Shown here: positions 33,991-42,862 of the stretch, piece by piece
Layout of the letters: each line of letters opens with the position of its first letter
How positions within the stretch are numbered: position 1 is the stretch's first letter
Assembly (NCBI RefSeq): GCF_000828895.1
Contig: NZ_AP014568.1
Location: forward strand, 62,001 to 126,000
DNA from: Serpentinimonas raichei
GTDB lineage: Bacteria; Pseudomonadota; Gammaproteobacteria; Burkholderiales; Burkholderiaceae_C
DNA length: 64,000 bases
Direction of reading: 5' to 3'
Notes under the pieces: generated by a model
Databases searched by the model: none
The model's input: only the letters and a program-made list of their open reading frames with translations
Told to the model about the DNA's origin: nothing
Program-made: the position numbers and the translations under genes

Positions 33991-34725
33991 GTGCGCAGCG
34001 CAGATCGCAGGCTGGCTAGGGTGTTTCCTTTGGCTTTGCTGTGGCCCGCAGTGGTGGCCGCAGCGCTTGTGCTTTCCGGGTGCGCCACTCCTACCGCGCC
34101 CACCGTTCGTGTGGTGGGTTCTCTGCTCAGCCCTTTGTGGACCGGGTCACCCCAAGCCGCCGCTTTTGCTGCGCGGCTCAACCCTGCGCTCACCTACCTC
34201 TACTTGGCCGAAGACGGTCACGCGCCGGTCTTTTTGGCTTTGGGTTACATAGAGCCCAGCCAGCCATCCACTTTGGTTTGGTATTCGGCCGCGCAAGAGG
34301 TGTTGCGCACTCAAGGCGGCCGCCTCGTGGGCCTTACCGAGCAGTCTGCCAGCTCGGCCCGGTTGCGCTTCGATCAGGGCATTCCAGTTTGGCCCACTGC
34401 AACTGCCGGCCCGACCACCTACACCCGCTCATGGGATTTTCCCAATCGCTACCGCTTTGGCCTGCCCGATCAGGTGCAGTTGCACCCGCGCGGCTGGCAG
34501 CAAGTGCCGCCTGCCTTGCTGCGCCATGTGCGCTCCCAGCTCCAAAGCAGCGCCTACGCTCAGTGGCAGTGGTTTGAGGAAACCTCCACCCTCATGCCGC
34601 CTGCTTGGTTCGCCGTGGCTGCGCTAGCCGGGCAGCAGCAGGTGGTGTACTCCTACCAGTGCCTGTCGGCCGAGCGCTGCTTTCATCTGGCGCCTTGGCC
34701 CCTTGCACTCACCCCGCTTCCATGA
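33991..34725 (+). CDS. gfcB: GfcB/YjbF-type capsule lipoprotein
   Basis: A 244-residue lipoprotein with lipobox LSGC (Cys at about residue 31) and the YjbF/GfcB domain: ARLNPALTYLYLAEDG, ALGYIEPSQPSTLVWYSAAQEVLRTQGGRLVGL (read in parts), ending in a Cys-containing strand YSYQCLSAERC. GfcB proteins sit at the outer membrane and are needed for group-4 capsule or YjbEFGH polysaccharide secretion. The start is taken as GTG 33991; GTG 34021 would give a shorter signal peptide. It overlaps the next gene by ATGA. Confidence 0.85.
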   Translation: MRSADRRLARVFPLALLWPAVVAAALVLSGCATPTAPTVRVVGSLLSPLWTGSPQAAAFAARLNPALTYLYLAEDGHAPVFLALGYIEPSQPSTLVWYSAAQEVLRTQGGRLVGLTEQSASSARLRFDQGIPVWPTATAGPTTYTRSWDFPNRYRFGLPDQVQLHPRGWQQVPPALLRHVRSQLQSSAYAQWQWFEETSTLMPPAWFAVAALAGQQQVVYSYQCLSAERCFHLAPWPLALTPLP

Positions 34726-37700
34726 GCTTGCGCATACATCCCTTGGCGCTGGCTTTGCTCAGCGTTTTTGCTGTCATGTCGGTCGAGGGTGCAGGGGCAG
34801 CCGAGCGCGCCCTAGGGCCCGAACCGGCGCCGGGCGAGCGCCTCAGTGCTTGGGCCTTGCGTGTGCATGGCCCGCTGGCCGACACCACAGCCTTGCACTG
34901 GCACGCCCAAAGCGAGCGCCAGCCGCAGCACCTGTTGCGCGAGGCGGTGCTGGCCGGCCTCGAATCGGCGCGGCAGCGCGGTGATTTAAGTGCCCAAGCA
35001 CACGAAACCTTGAGCGCTTGGTTGTTGGCCCTGCCGGTTACCGGGCGCCTCACGCTGGCCACGCACGACCCCCGGGCCCTGCAAGTCATGCCCGAGAGCG
35101 ACCCGCAAGCCGGGCCCGGCCACAGTTTTGTGCACTTTGCGCGCCCCACCCAGGTGGTGGTGCTCAATTCCTCTGGCCTGCCCTGCCTGCTGCGGCACCA
35201 GCCAGGTGCTTGGGCACAAGACTATCTGCAAGCCTGCGCCCGGCTCCACGCCGCACACAGCCCGCCCGTGGATACGGTGTGGGTGGCGCAGGCCGACGGG
35301 CGGGTGCAAAGCTTTGGCGTAGCCCCTTGGAACCTCAGCCCCCAGTACCAGCCCAGCCCAGGTGCTTGGATCTGGGCACCCGAGCGCAACTCGGGCCTTG
35401 GCCCCGAACTCTCGTCCAACTTGGCGCGCTTGCTGGCCACCCAGGCACCGCCCGACGCCCACCCCGCTTTACAAGGCCACAGCACACCCGCCGCCGCCGT
35501 GGCCTTGGCGCAACCCAATCTGCACCACGAGCCGCGTGGCCCCGTGCTCACCGGCAACGACTGGGGCGAACTGGGCCTGCTGCAAACCCCCAGTGCCCGC
35601 ATGGGGCCGGCCGGCACCGTGCGCACCAGCATCAGCCAGGTGCAGCCCTACACCCGCCTCAACTTCATGCTGCAGCCGCTCGATTGGCTCCAGTTTGGCT
35701 TTCGCTACACCGATATTGGCAACCGCCTCTACGGCCCGGCCATCGCGGGCGATCAGTCGCTCAAAGACAAATCCATCGATCTCAAGTTGCGTTTAAGCCC
35801 CGAAAGCGCCACCTGGCCCGCCATCGCCCTGGGCGTGCGCGACATCGGCGGCACCGGCCTGTTTGCCAGCGAATACCTGGTGGCCAGCAAGCGCTGGGGC
35901 AACTGGGATGCCTCCCTCGGCCTGGGTTGGGGCAATATGGGCAGCCGCGGCAACGTGAGCAACCCCTTGCGTTTGTTGGGTAGCCGCTTCGAGCAGCGCG
36001 CCGCCGCCGACGTGGGCCAGGGCGGCGATTTCAACCTCAACAAGCTGTTTACCGGACCCGCCGCCGTGTTTGGTGGCGTGCAGTGGGCCTCACCCAGCAG
36101 CCCGTGGGTGTTCAAGGCCGAGCTCGACGGCAACAGCTACCAGGCCGAGCCGCTGGACAACGCGCAGCCGGTCGATTCCCCTATCAATTTGGGCGTGGTG
36201 TACCGCTGGGGCCCCACGGTCGAGCTGGCGCTCTCGTGGCAGCGCGGCAACCGGGTGGCGTTTGGCCTCACGCTGCAAGGCAACCTAGGCCAGGCCTACG
36301 TGCCCAAACTGCTCGACCCGGTCTTGCCCGCCTTGCGCACCCAAATGCCGGCCGCCTTGCCCGCTGCGGGTTGGGCCGATGTGGCCAGCGAAATCAACCG
36401 CTTCACCAGTTGGCAAGTGCAGTCGGTCAAGCAAACGCACGACCAAGCCTTGGTGGTGGCCGAGATCGATCCGTCGCCGTACCTGGAGCAGCGCATCGAG
36501 CGCGCCATCCGCGTCATGCACGCGCTGGCCCCGGCCTCTGTGCGCAGCTTCAGGCTGCAGCTCACACGGCACGCCCTGCCCTTGTCGGAGCTGCACATCG
36601 ACCGCACCGAATGGCTGCTGCAGCAAACCCAAGCGCTGCCCCCTTCGCAGGCGCTGGTGGCGCAGCAGCCGCACAACTTGGCCTTTGCCCCGATTGAGCA
36701 AAGCAGTGCACCGCCGGATCACTGGCAGGCCAATCCGCCCCGTTTTAGCGCCCAATGGGCACCCACGTTTAGCCAGATCATCGGCGGCCCCGATGGCTTC
36801 TTGCTGTACCAGTTGGGTGTGGGGGCCGATGCCCAGTGGCGCTTGACGCAGCGCACTTGGGTGAGCGGCAATGCGCACCTGCGCCTGATCGACAACTTTG
36901 ACCGCTTCAACTTCCCGGGCCACAGCGCGCTGCCTCGGGTGCGCACCTACATCCGCGAATACGTCACCAGCAGCCGCTTGACGCTGCCGCGCTTGCAGCT
37001 CACCCACGCCCGGCACCTCGGGGGCAACCACTACGCCAGCGTGTATGCGGGGCTGCTCGAAAGCATGTACGGCGGTGTGGGGGCCGAGTGGCTGTACCGG
37101 CCCTTCGGGCGCTCGTGGTCCTTCGGGGTGGACATCAACCACGTGCAGCAGCGCGGCTTTAGGCAAGATTTTTCGTTTCGCGATTACCGCGTCACCACCG
37201 GCCACGCCACCCTCAATTGGGACACCGGCTGGAACGACGTGCACGTCAAAATCCAAGCCGGGCGCTACCTGGCGGGTGACCACGGAGCCACGCTCGACAT
37301 CAGCCGCACCTTTCGCAACGGCACCTCCATTGGGGCCTGGGCCACCCTCACCGACGTGCCCTTTGCCGTTTTTGGCGAGGGCAGCTTCGACAAAGGCATC
37401 TACATCCGCATCCCCTTCGATGCCATGTTGCCCATCTCCACCTCCGGCGTGGCCAACTTGAGCTGGCAGCCCCTCACGCGCGACGGTGGGGCGCGCCTCA
37501 ACCGTTCCGACACACTCTTTGACCTCACCCAAGCGCGCAGCGGTCGGGCCCTGTTTTGGCGTCCGGCCGCGCCCCAGCCGCGGCGCAGCGCCGAGCGCAC
37601 CGCGTATGTGCTGCAAGAGCCCACGCCGCAGCCCTTTGACGACCCGCTCTCCAGTGCCGGCCAGCTATTCGATCAAGTGGGTGCCGTACCCACCCAAACA

Positions 37701-38294
37701 TGGCTGTGGGCTGGGGCGGCGGTGTTGGGCAGCGCCTTGCTCGACCGCAGCGCCGACCGCTGGGCCGCACGCAACCAAGGCGGCAACTGGGATCGGCTAG
37801 GGGATGTGGGCAATGCGCTGCCATTGGCTTTCACCGCCGGCTCGGCCCTGTTGGCCACCGGCGTGGCAGGCCCCGCCGCTTCTGGCACCGCGCAAACGGC
37901 CCTGCTGGCCGGTGCCGGTGCGTTGGGGGCGAGCATGGTAGTGCGCACCCTGGCGGGCCGCAGCCGGCCGCTGCAAGGGCAAGGCAGCAGCCAATTCGAA
38001 GGCCCGGGTTCGGGTTCACACCGCTCCAGCTTCACCTCCAACCACACCGCGCTGGCTTTTGCCCTGGTCACCCCCTTTGCGCGCCAGCACCAAATGCCCT
38101 GGCTCTATGGGCTGGCGGCAGCCACGGCGCTGGGGCGGGTGCAGCAGCGCGAGCACTGGCTGTCCGACACCGTGGGCGGTGCCCTGCTGGGTTATGGCAT
38201 TGGCACCCTGCTGTCGCTGCAGCAAGAAAACCCCGAGCGCGGCCCGCGTGTGCGCCTGACCGCACACTCGATACATGCCGACTGGAGCTTTTGA
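34722..38294 (+). CDS. GfcC-YjbH(GfcD)-PAP2 three-domain fusion
   Basis: A 1190-residue exported protein. The signal peptide ends near residue 23. Residues about 30-245 fit GfcC (beta-grasp capsule protein). About 278-945 fit the YjbH/GfcD outer-membrane beta-barrel, opening with NDWGELGLLQTPSARM and rich in alternating aromatic strands. About 980-1175 is a PAP2 phosphatase-like domain: R1080-S-R1082-P, S-N-H1108 where most enzymes have SGH, and R1139-x5-H1145-x3-D1149, so the catalytic His pair, Arg and Asp are kept. E. coli has GfcC and GfcD as separate proteins without PAP2. The start overlaps the gfcB stop (ATGA). The PAP2 domain might dephosphorylate a polyprenyl or lipid phosphate during export, which is inference. 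Confidence 0.85.
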   Translation: MSLRIHPLALALLSVFAVMSVEGAGAAERALGPEPAPGERLSAWALRVHGPLADTTALHWHAQSERQPQHLLREAVLAGLESARQRGDLSAQAHETLSAWLLALPVTGRLTLATHDPRALQVMPESDPQAGPGHSFVHFARPTQVVVLNSSGLPCLLRHQPGAWAQDYLQACARLHAAHSPPVDTVWVAQADGRVQSFGVAPWNLSPQYQPSPGAWIWAPERNSGLGPELSSNLARLLATQAPPDAHPALQGHSTPAAAVALAQPNLHHEPRGPVLTGNDWGELGLLQTPSARMGPAGTVRTSISQVQPYTRLNFMLQPLDWLQFGFRYTDIGNRLYGPAIAGDQSLKDKSIDLKLRLSPESATWPAIALGVRDIGGTGLFASEYLVASKRWGNWDASLGLGWGNMGSRGNVSNPLRLLGSRFEQRAAADVGQGGDFNLNKLFTGPAAVFGGVQWASPSSPWVFKAELDGNSYQAEPLDNAQPVDSPINLGVVYRWGPTVELALSWQRGNRVAFGLTLQGNLGQAYVPKLLDPVLPALRTQMPAALPAAGWADVASEINRFTSWQVQSVKQTHDQALVVAEIDPSPYLEQRIERAIRVMHALAPASVRSFRLQLTRHALPLSELHIDRTEWLLQQTQALPPSQALVAQQPHNLAFAPIEQSSAPPDHWQANPPRFSAQWAPTFSQIIGGPDGFLLYQLGVGADAQWRLTQRTWVSGNAHLRLIDNFDRFNFPGHSALPRVRTYIREYVTSSRLTLPRLQLTHARHLGGNHYASVYAGLLESMYGGVGAEWLYRPFGRSWSFGVDINHVQQRGFRQDFSFRDYRVTTGHATLNWDTGWNDVHVKIQAGRYLAGDHGATLDISRTFRNGTSIGAWATLTDVPFAVFGEGSFDKGIYIRIPFDAMLPISTSGVANLSWQPLTRDGGARLNRSDTLFDLTQARSGRALFWRPAAPQPRRSAERTAYVLQEPTPQPFDDPLSSAGQLFDQVGAVPTQTWLWAGAAVLGSALLDRSADRWAARNQGGNWDRLGDVGNALPLAFTAGSALLATGVAGPAASGTAQTALLAGAGALGASMVVRTLAGRSRPLQGQGSSQFEGPGSGSHRSSFTSNHTALAFALVTPFARQHQMPWLYGLAAATALGRVQQREHWLSDTVGGALLGYGIGTLLSLQQENPERGPRVRLTAHSIHADWSF

Positions 38295-38318
38295 AGCCGC
38301 CCCCAAGCTGTTTACAAT
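38291..38318 (+). promoter_or_regulatory. Sigma-70-like promoter before the wza-like gene
   Basis: TTGAAG (38291-38296) and TACAAT (38313-38318) with a 16-base spacer overlap the stop codon of the fusion gene. It would allow the wza-like and wzz-like genes to be transcribed apart from the gfc genes. Confidence 0.5.
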
Positions 38319-38346
38319 CCGCACAACTGTTTTCCTAGGGATGTCC

Positions 38347-40725
38347 ATGAAATTTGCCAAGCGCCTAAGCCATAAGTGTGCCCAGTTCGTCTGTGCCGTG
38401 GTTTTAGGAGCATCAGTGGGTGCTGCCAGTGCCCAAGTGGTGGGTGCGCCGGCACCCGTCGGCGGTTTCGGTGCGGCACCCGCTGCTTCTGCTGGCTCTG
38501 CCGTTCTGGGTATGCCGGCCGGGATGTTGGCATTGCCGGGCTTGCCAACCCAAGCAGGTGGGGCAACACCTGGCACACTAGGCGCTGGTACGGGGCTGCA
38601 GCCAGCCGCTGCAGCAGCCAATGCTCCCAGCCCAACACCTCAAGAGTTGACTGCAGGCCCCAGCCGGCCAGCGCTTGCAACCGTGGTTGCGCCCACGCAG
38701 TTTCAAAGCTTTGTGCAGCAAAGCACCGGTCAGTTGTTGCCCATTTTTGGGGCCCAGCTCTTTGCGCAGCCGCAGACCTTTGCCCCCATCAGCAACATTG
38801 CCGTGCCCGGCAGCTATGTATTGGGCCCCGGCGACACCGTTCAGCTCAATGTGTGGGGCTTGGCCGACTTTGCGGCCGCGCTCACCATCGACCGCCATGG
38901 CCAGGTGCAGGTGCCCCGGGCCGGCCCACTCACGCTGGCCGGCGTGCGCGCCGAGCAGCTAGAGGGCGTATTGCGCAACCACCTGGGCCGCGTGCTGGTC
39001 AATTTCGAGCTTTCGGCCACCGTGGCCAACTTGCGCAGCATCCAAGTGTATGTGGTGGGGCAGGCCAGCCGTCCTGGTACCTACACCATCTCCAGCCTCA
39101 GCACCCTCATCAACGCCCTCTTTGCCAGTGGCGGACCCAGCGCCAACGGCTCCATGCGCGCCATCGAACTGCGCCGCGCCAACCGCACCGTCACCACGCT
39201 CGACCTATACCGTTTCATCGCCCTAGGCGACAAGTCGCAAGACGTGCTGCTGCAGCCCGGCGACGTCATCGTCATCCCACCAGTAGGCCCACAGGTGGCG
39301 GTCACCGGTGCATTTGATCAAGCCGCGCTGTACGAGCTCAAACCCGGCGCAACCATCTCCGATGTGCTCGCCCCCGGTGGTGGGGTGCCGGTGCTGGCAG
39401 CCACCCAAATGGCCTTGCTGGAGCGCATCGATCCACAAGCCATCCCAGCGCGCCAAGTGGCCCAGCTGGCGCTCGACGCCGCCGGCCTGCGCACCGTGCT
39501 GCGCGATGGCGACATCCTAACCCTGCTCTCCATCAGCCCAGAGTTTGCCAACGCTGTCACGCTGCAAGGTGCGGTGGCAGCGCCCCTGCGCCACCCGTGG
39601 ACGCCGGGCATGCGCCTGTCACAGCTCATCCCGCAGACCGAGGCGCTTATCCAGGCCAACTTCTTTCAGCGCCAAAACCAATTGGTGCAACTGATTGGCG
39701 GGCCGCAAGGGGGCGCGCAAGCCCTGCAGCGCCATTTCCAGATCAACGCCGAAGCCATCAACTGGGACTACGCCGTCATCGAGCGGCTCAACCGCCAAAC
39801 CCTGCAGCGCCAGCTCATCCCCTTCAACCTGGGCCGTTTGGTGCTGCAGCGCGACGCCACCCAAGACCTCGAACTCCAGCCTGGCGATGTGGTCACCATT
39901 TTCACCCTCAGCGACTTGCAAGCCCCGCTGCAGCGCCAAGAGCGCGTGGTGCGCATCGAAGGCGAGGTGGCGGTGCCCGGTGTTTATGTGGCCCTGCCCG
40001 GCGAAACGCTGCCCCAGCTCATCCGCCGCATTGGCGGGCTTACCCCGCACGCCTATGTGTTTGGCACCCACTTGGCGCGCGAATCGGTGCGGCGCCAGCA
40101 GCAGCAAAACCTTGACCAACTCATTGCCCGCCTCGAATCTGGCTTGCAAGCCCAATCTGCGCAACAAGTTGCCGCGTTGCAAGGTGGAGCCGATGCAGCC
40201 CGCGCCAGCATCTTGATCGAAGCCCAGCGCGAAGCGCAGCGCCAGCAGGTGCAGCGCCTGCGCACCATGCGCAGCAACGGCCGCGTGGCGCTCGAAATCG
40301 ACCCACGCGACACCAGCTTGGCGGCCCTGCCCAACTTGCCGCTGGAAAACGGCGACCACATCGTGGTGCCCAGCGTGCCCGGCTTCGTGTCTGCCTTTGG
40401 CGCGGTCAACAACGAAAACACCTTCATCTTCAGGCCCGGCCGCACCGTGGGCGATGTGTTTCGCTTGGCCGGCCTCACGGCCGAAGCCGACGCCTCGCAA
40501 GCCTTTGTGCTGCGCGCCGATGGCACCATCTTGGCCAGTGCAGACCAGGGCGGCTGGTTTGGGGGCGGGCTAGAGGCTGTGGCGCTCATGCCCGGCGACA
40601 CCGTGGTGGTGCCGCAGCGCGAAGTGCGCGAAACCGGCTGGAACCTGTTCTTGCGCAACGCACGCGACATCACCCAGGTGCTGGCCAACCTCGGCTTGGG
40701 GCTCGCCGCCCTGCGCACCCTCTAA
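38347..40725 (+). CDS. Wza/GfcE-type polysaccharide export protein, enlarged and non-lipidated
   Basis: A 792-residue exported protein. The signal peptide ends in AASA-Q and no lipobox cysteine follows, unlike classic Wza. An Ala/Pro-rich stretch of about 110 residues precedes the polysaccharide export domain (YVLGPGDTVQLNVWGLADF). Several SLBB/beta-grasp repeats follow, for example SIQVYVVGQASRPGTYTISS, VVRIEGEVAVPGVYVALPGE and the late HIVVPSVPGFVSAFGAV, with a Gln-rich helix between. This is about twice the length of E. coli Wza. It should form the outer-membrane export channel for the polymer. I chose ATG 38347 for its TAGGG site; ATG 38341 is next to it. Confidence 0.85.
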   Translation: MKFAKRLSHKCAQFVCAVVLGASVGAASAQVVGAPAPVGGFGAAPAASAGSAVLGMPAGMLALPGLPTQAGGATPGTLGAGTGLQPAAAAANAPSPTPQELTAGPSRPALATVVAPTQFQSFVQQSTGQLLPIFGAQLFAQPQTFAPISNIAVPGSYVLGPGDTVQLNVWGLADFAAALTIDRHGQVQVPRAGPLTLAGVRAEQLEGVLRNHLGRVLVNFELSATVANLRSIQVYVVGQASRPGTYTISSLSTLINALFASGGPSANGSMRAIELRRANRTVTTLDLYRFIALGDKSQDVLLQPGDVIVIPPVGPQVAVTGAFDQAALYELKPGATISDVLAPGGGVPVLAATQMALLERIDPQAIPARQVAQLALDAAGLRTVLRDGDILTLLSISPEFANAVTLQGAVAAPLRHPWTPGMRLSQLIPQTEALIQANFFQRQNQLVQLIGGPQGGAQALQRHFQINAEAINWDYAVIERLNRQTLQRQLIPFNLGRLVLQRDATQDLELQPGDVVTIFTLSDLQAPLQRQERVVRIEGEVAVPGVYVALPGETLPQLIRRIGGLTPHAYVFGTHLARESVRRQQQQNLDQLIARLESGLQAQSAQQVAALQGGADAARASILIEAQREAQRQQVQRLRTMRSNGRVALEIDPRDTSLAALPNLPLENGDHIVVPSVPGFVSAFGAVNNENTFIFRPGRTVGDVFRLAGLTAEADASQAFVLRADGTILASADQGGWFGGGLEAVALMPGDTVVVPQREVRETGWNLFLRNARDITQVLANLGLGLAALRTL

Positions 40726-40742
40726 GCAGACCAGTGCAGTCC

Positions 40743-41936
40743 ATGAACCCGCAAGCCAGCCCCAGCCAGCCCAACGGCACCCCAGATGAGGACGAAATCT
40801 CTCTGCTCGATCTGTTCGCCACCATCGCCGCCAACCTCAAGCTGCTCATCATTGCCCCCTTGCTGGTGGGCTTTGCGGTGCTGGGCATCAGTTTTTTGAT
40901 GACGCCCATCTACACCGCGCAAACCAAGTTTTTACCGCCCATGCAGCAGCAAAGCGCCGCCGCGGCTATGCTGCAGCAGCTCGGTGGGCTGGCGGGTTTG
41001 GCCGGTGCAGCGGGGGGCATTGCCGACCCGGCCGATCAGTTTGTGGCGTTTTTGGGCAGCCGCTCGGTTCAAGACAGCCTAGTCGAGCGCTTTGCCCTCA
41101 TGGAGCGCTACGAAAGCCGCAACCGCGAGGCAGCCGCCCGCTCTTTGGGCGAGCGCACCCGCATCAGCAGCGGCCGCGACGGCTTAATTACCATCGCATT
41201 CGACGACCCCGACCCCGCCTTCGCCGCCCAAGTGGCCAACGCCTACGTAGAAGAGCTAGGCCAGCTAGTAGGCCGCTTGGCGCTTACCGAGGCCCAGCAC
41301 CGGCGCAAGTTTTTTGAGCAGCATTTGGTCAAGGTCAGTGCCGACCTGCAAGAGGCCGAGCAAGCCCTAATGGCCACGGGTGTGAATGTGCGGGCACTCA
41401 ACATTCAGCCCGGTGCCGCCTTGCAAGCCGTGGCCCTGCTGCGCGCCCAGGTTACCGCACAAGAGGTGCAAGTGGCCAGCATGCGCACCCACCTCAGCGA
41501 AGCCGCCCCCGAGCTGCGCCAAGCCATGGCTACATTGGGTGCCCTGAGGGGGCAGCTAAACCGGCTCGATGCGCAAGAACGGGCCACCCCCAACACAGCG
41601 GCCGGCACCAACCCAAACAACCCCGGCTACTTTGCGCGCTTGCGCGAGTTCACGCTGCAGCAAACCCTGTTCGAGCTCATGGTCAAGCAATACGAAATGG
41701 CCCGGGTGGACGAATCGCGCGAAGGCGCCAGCATTCAAGTGCTCGACATCGCCCAAGCCCCCGAGCAGCGCTCCAGCCCGCGGCGCGCCATCATGGCCAC
41801 CATAGCCTCACTGGCTACGGGTTTTGCTTTGCTGTTGTTTGTATTTGTGCGCGAAGCCGTGCGCAATGCGGGTAATGACCCCGAAAGCTCGGCCAAAATG
41901 GCCAAGATACGGCGCAGTTTGGGTTTGCCTGCTTAG
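40743..41936 (+). CDS. Wzz-like polysaccharide co-polymerase without kinase domain
   Basis: A 397-residue inner-membrane protein of the Wzz/PCP family. Helix 1 lies around residues 32-54 (LKLLIIAPLLVGFAVLGISF) and helix 2 near 360-385 (TIASLATGFALLLFVFVREA) with the Pro-rich PEQRSSPRRA before it. The periplasmic coiled part sits between. Such proteins set polymer length and dock to the Wza channel. After helix 2 only about 25 residues remain, so there is no Wzc/Etk tyrosine-kinase domain. It starts 17 bases after the wza-like gene. No glycosyltransferases are adjacent. Confidence 0.87.
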   Translation: MNPQASPSQPNGTPDEDEISLLDLFATIAANLKLLIIAPLLVGFAVLGISFLMTPIYTAQTKFLPPMQQQSAAAAMLQQLGGLAGLAGAAGGIADPADQFVAFLGSRSVQDSLVERFALMERYESRNREAAARSLGERTRISSGRDGLITIAFDDPDPAFAAQVANAYVEELGQLVGRLALTEAQHRRKFFEQHLVKVSADLQEAEQALMATGVNVRALNIQPGAALQAVALLRAQVTAQEVQVASMRTHLSEAAPELRQAMATLGALRGQLNRLDAQERATPNTAAGTNPNNPGYFARLREFTLQQTLFELMVKQYEMARVDESREGASIQVLDIAQAPEQRSSPRRAIMATIASLATGFALLLFVFVREAVRNAGNDPESSAKMAKIRRSLGLPA

Positions 41937-41964
41937 TTGTCGGCAGGCAGGGGAAACCCAACCC

Positions 41965-42849
41965 TTACCCCAACGCCTTTTTCAGCCACTCGGCAAAAGC
42001 CGCGCACTCCCAGCGCTCCATGGTGCCGGTGCGCCAGCACAGGTAGTGCGCGTGCGGGCTGGGCACCGGGGTGCGAAAGGGCTCGGTTTCGCCCAAGCGC
42101 ACCAGCGAGCCATTTTCCAGCCACGGCGCGCCCAAGCGCAGCCGCACCAGCGCCACGCCCATGCCGGCGGCGGCACCGTCGCACATGAGACCGATGTCGT
42201 TGAACTGCGAGCCTTCACTGGGTTCGGGCCAGTCCAGGTGCTGGGCTGCAAACCAGGTGCGCCACGGCTCCAGCGGGCTGCGCAGCAGCGGCACGCCTTC
42301 GAGGTCTGACGCGGCCTCGAACGGGCCGTGTTCGCGCAGGAACGCGGGTGAGGCCAGCGGCAGCACGGCGTCTTTGACCAGGCAGATGTGCTCCACATCG
42401 GCGTAGCGCCCGGTGCCAAAGCGGATGGTGAGGTCGGCGTCTTCGGCCACCACGTCGAGCAGCGGAATGCTCACTTGCAGCGTGAGGTCGATCTCGGGGT
42501 AGGCTTGCGCAAACTGCTGCAGGCGTGGCTTCACCAGCGAGCGCGCAAAGGTGGGCGTGACCGCCAGCCGCAGCTTGCGCCGTCCGGGGCTGGGCTGGTG
42601 GCTGGGAAAGCGCTGCAGCGCCAGCAGCCCCTCGCGCACATGGGCCAGGTATTCGCTGCCCTCGGTGGTGAGCGAAAAATCGGCCCGGCCAAATAGTTTC
42701 ACGCCCAGCACCAGTTCGAGCTGCTTGACGCGGTGGCTGACGGCGCTGGGGGTGACGCACAGCTCTTCGGCCGCCTGCGTGACGCTGCGCAGCCGCGCCA
42801 GCGCCTCGAAGGTGAGCAGGCACTGGATGGGGGGGATGCGAACGGCCAT
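41965..42849 (-). CDS. LysR-family regulator, GcvA-like
   Basis: A 294-residue LysR-type transcription factor. The winged helix-turn-helix (about 5-65) includes FEALARLRSVTQAAEELCVTPSAVSHRVKQLE in parts; the substrate domain has RKLRLAVTPTFARSLVKPRL and IDLTLQVS. The conserved F(G)RADFSLTTEG turn and a late MCDGAAAGMGVALV block fit the GcvA group. The effector is unknown. It converges on the wzz-like gene with 28 bases between. A degraded copy of its last bases lies at 33.47 kb, on the other side of the polysaccharide genes. Confidence 0.92.
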   Translation of the reverse strand: MAVRIPPIQCLLTFEALARLRSVTQAAEELCVTPSAVSHRVKQLELVLGVKLFGRADFSLTTEGSEYLAHVREGLLALQRFPSHQPSPGRRKLRLAVTPTFARSLVKPRLQQFAQAYPEIDLTLQVSIPLLDVVAEDADLTIRFGTGRYADVEHICLVKDAVLPLASPAFLREHGPFEAASDLEGVPLLRSPLEPWRTWFAAQHLDWPEPSEGSQFNDIGLMCDGAAAGMGVALVRLRLGAPWLENGSLVRLGETEPFRTPVPSPHAHYLCWRTGTMERWECAAFAEWLKKALG

Positions 42850-42862
42850 GGACAGACGCCTT

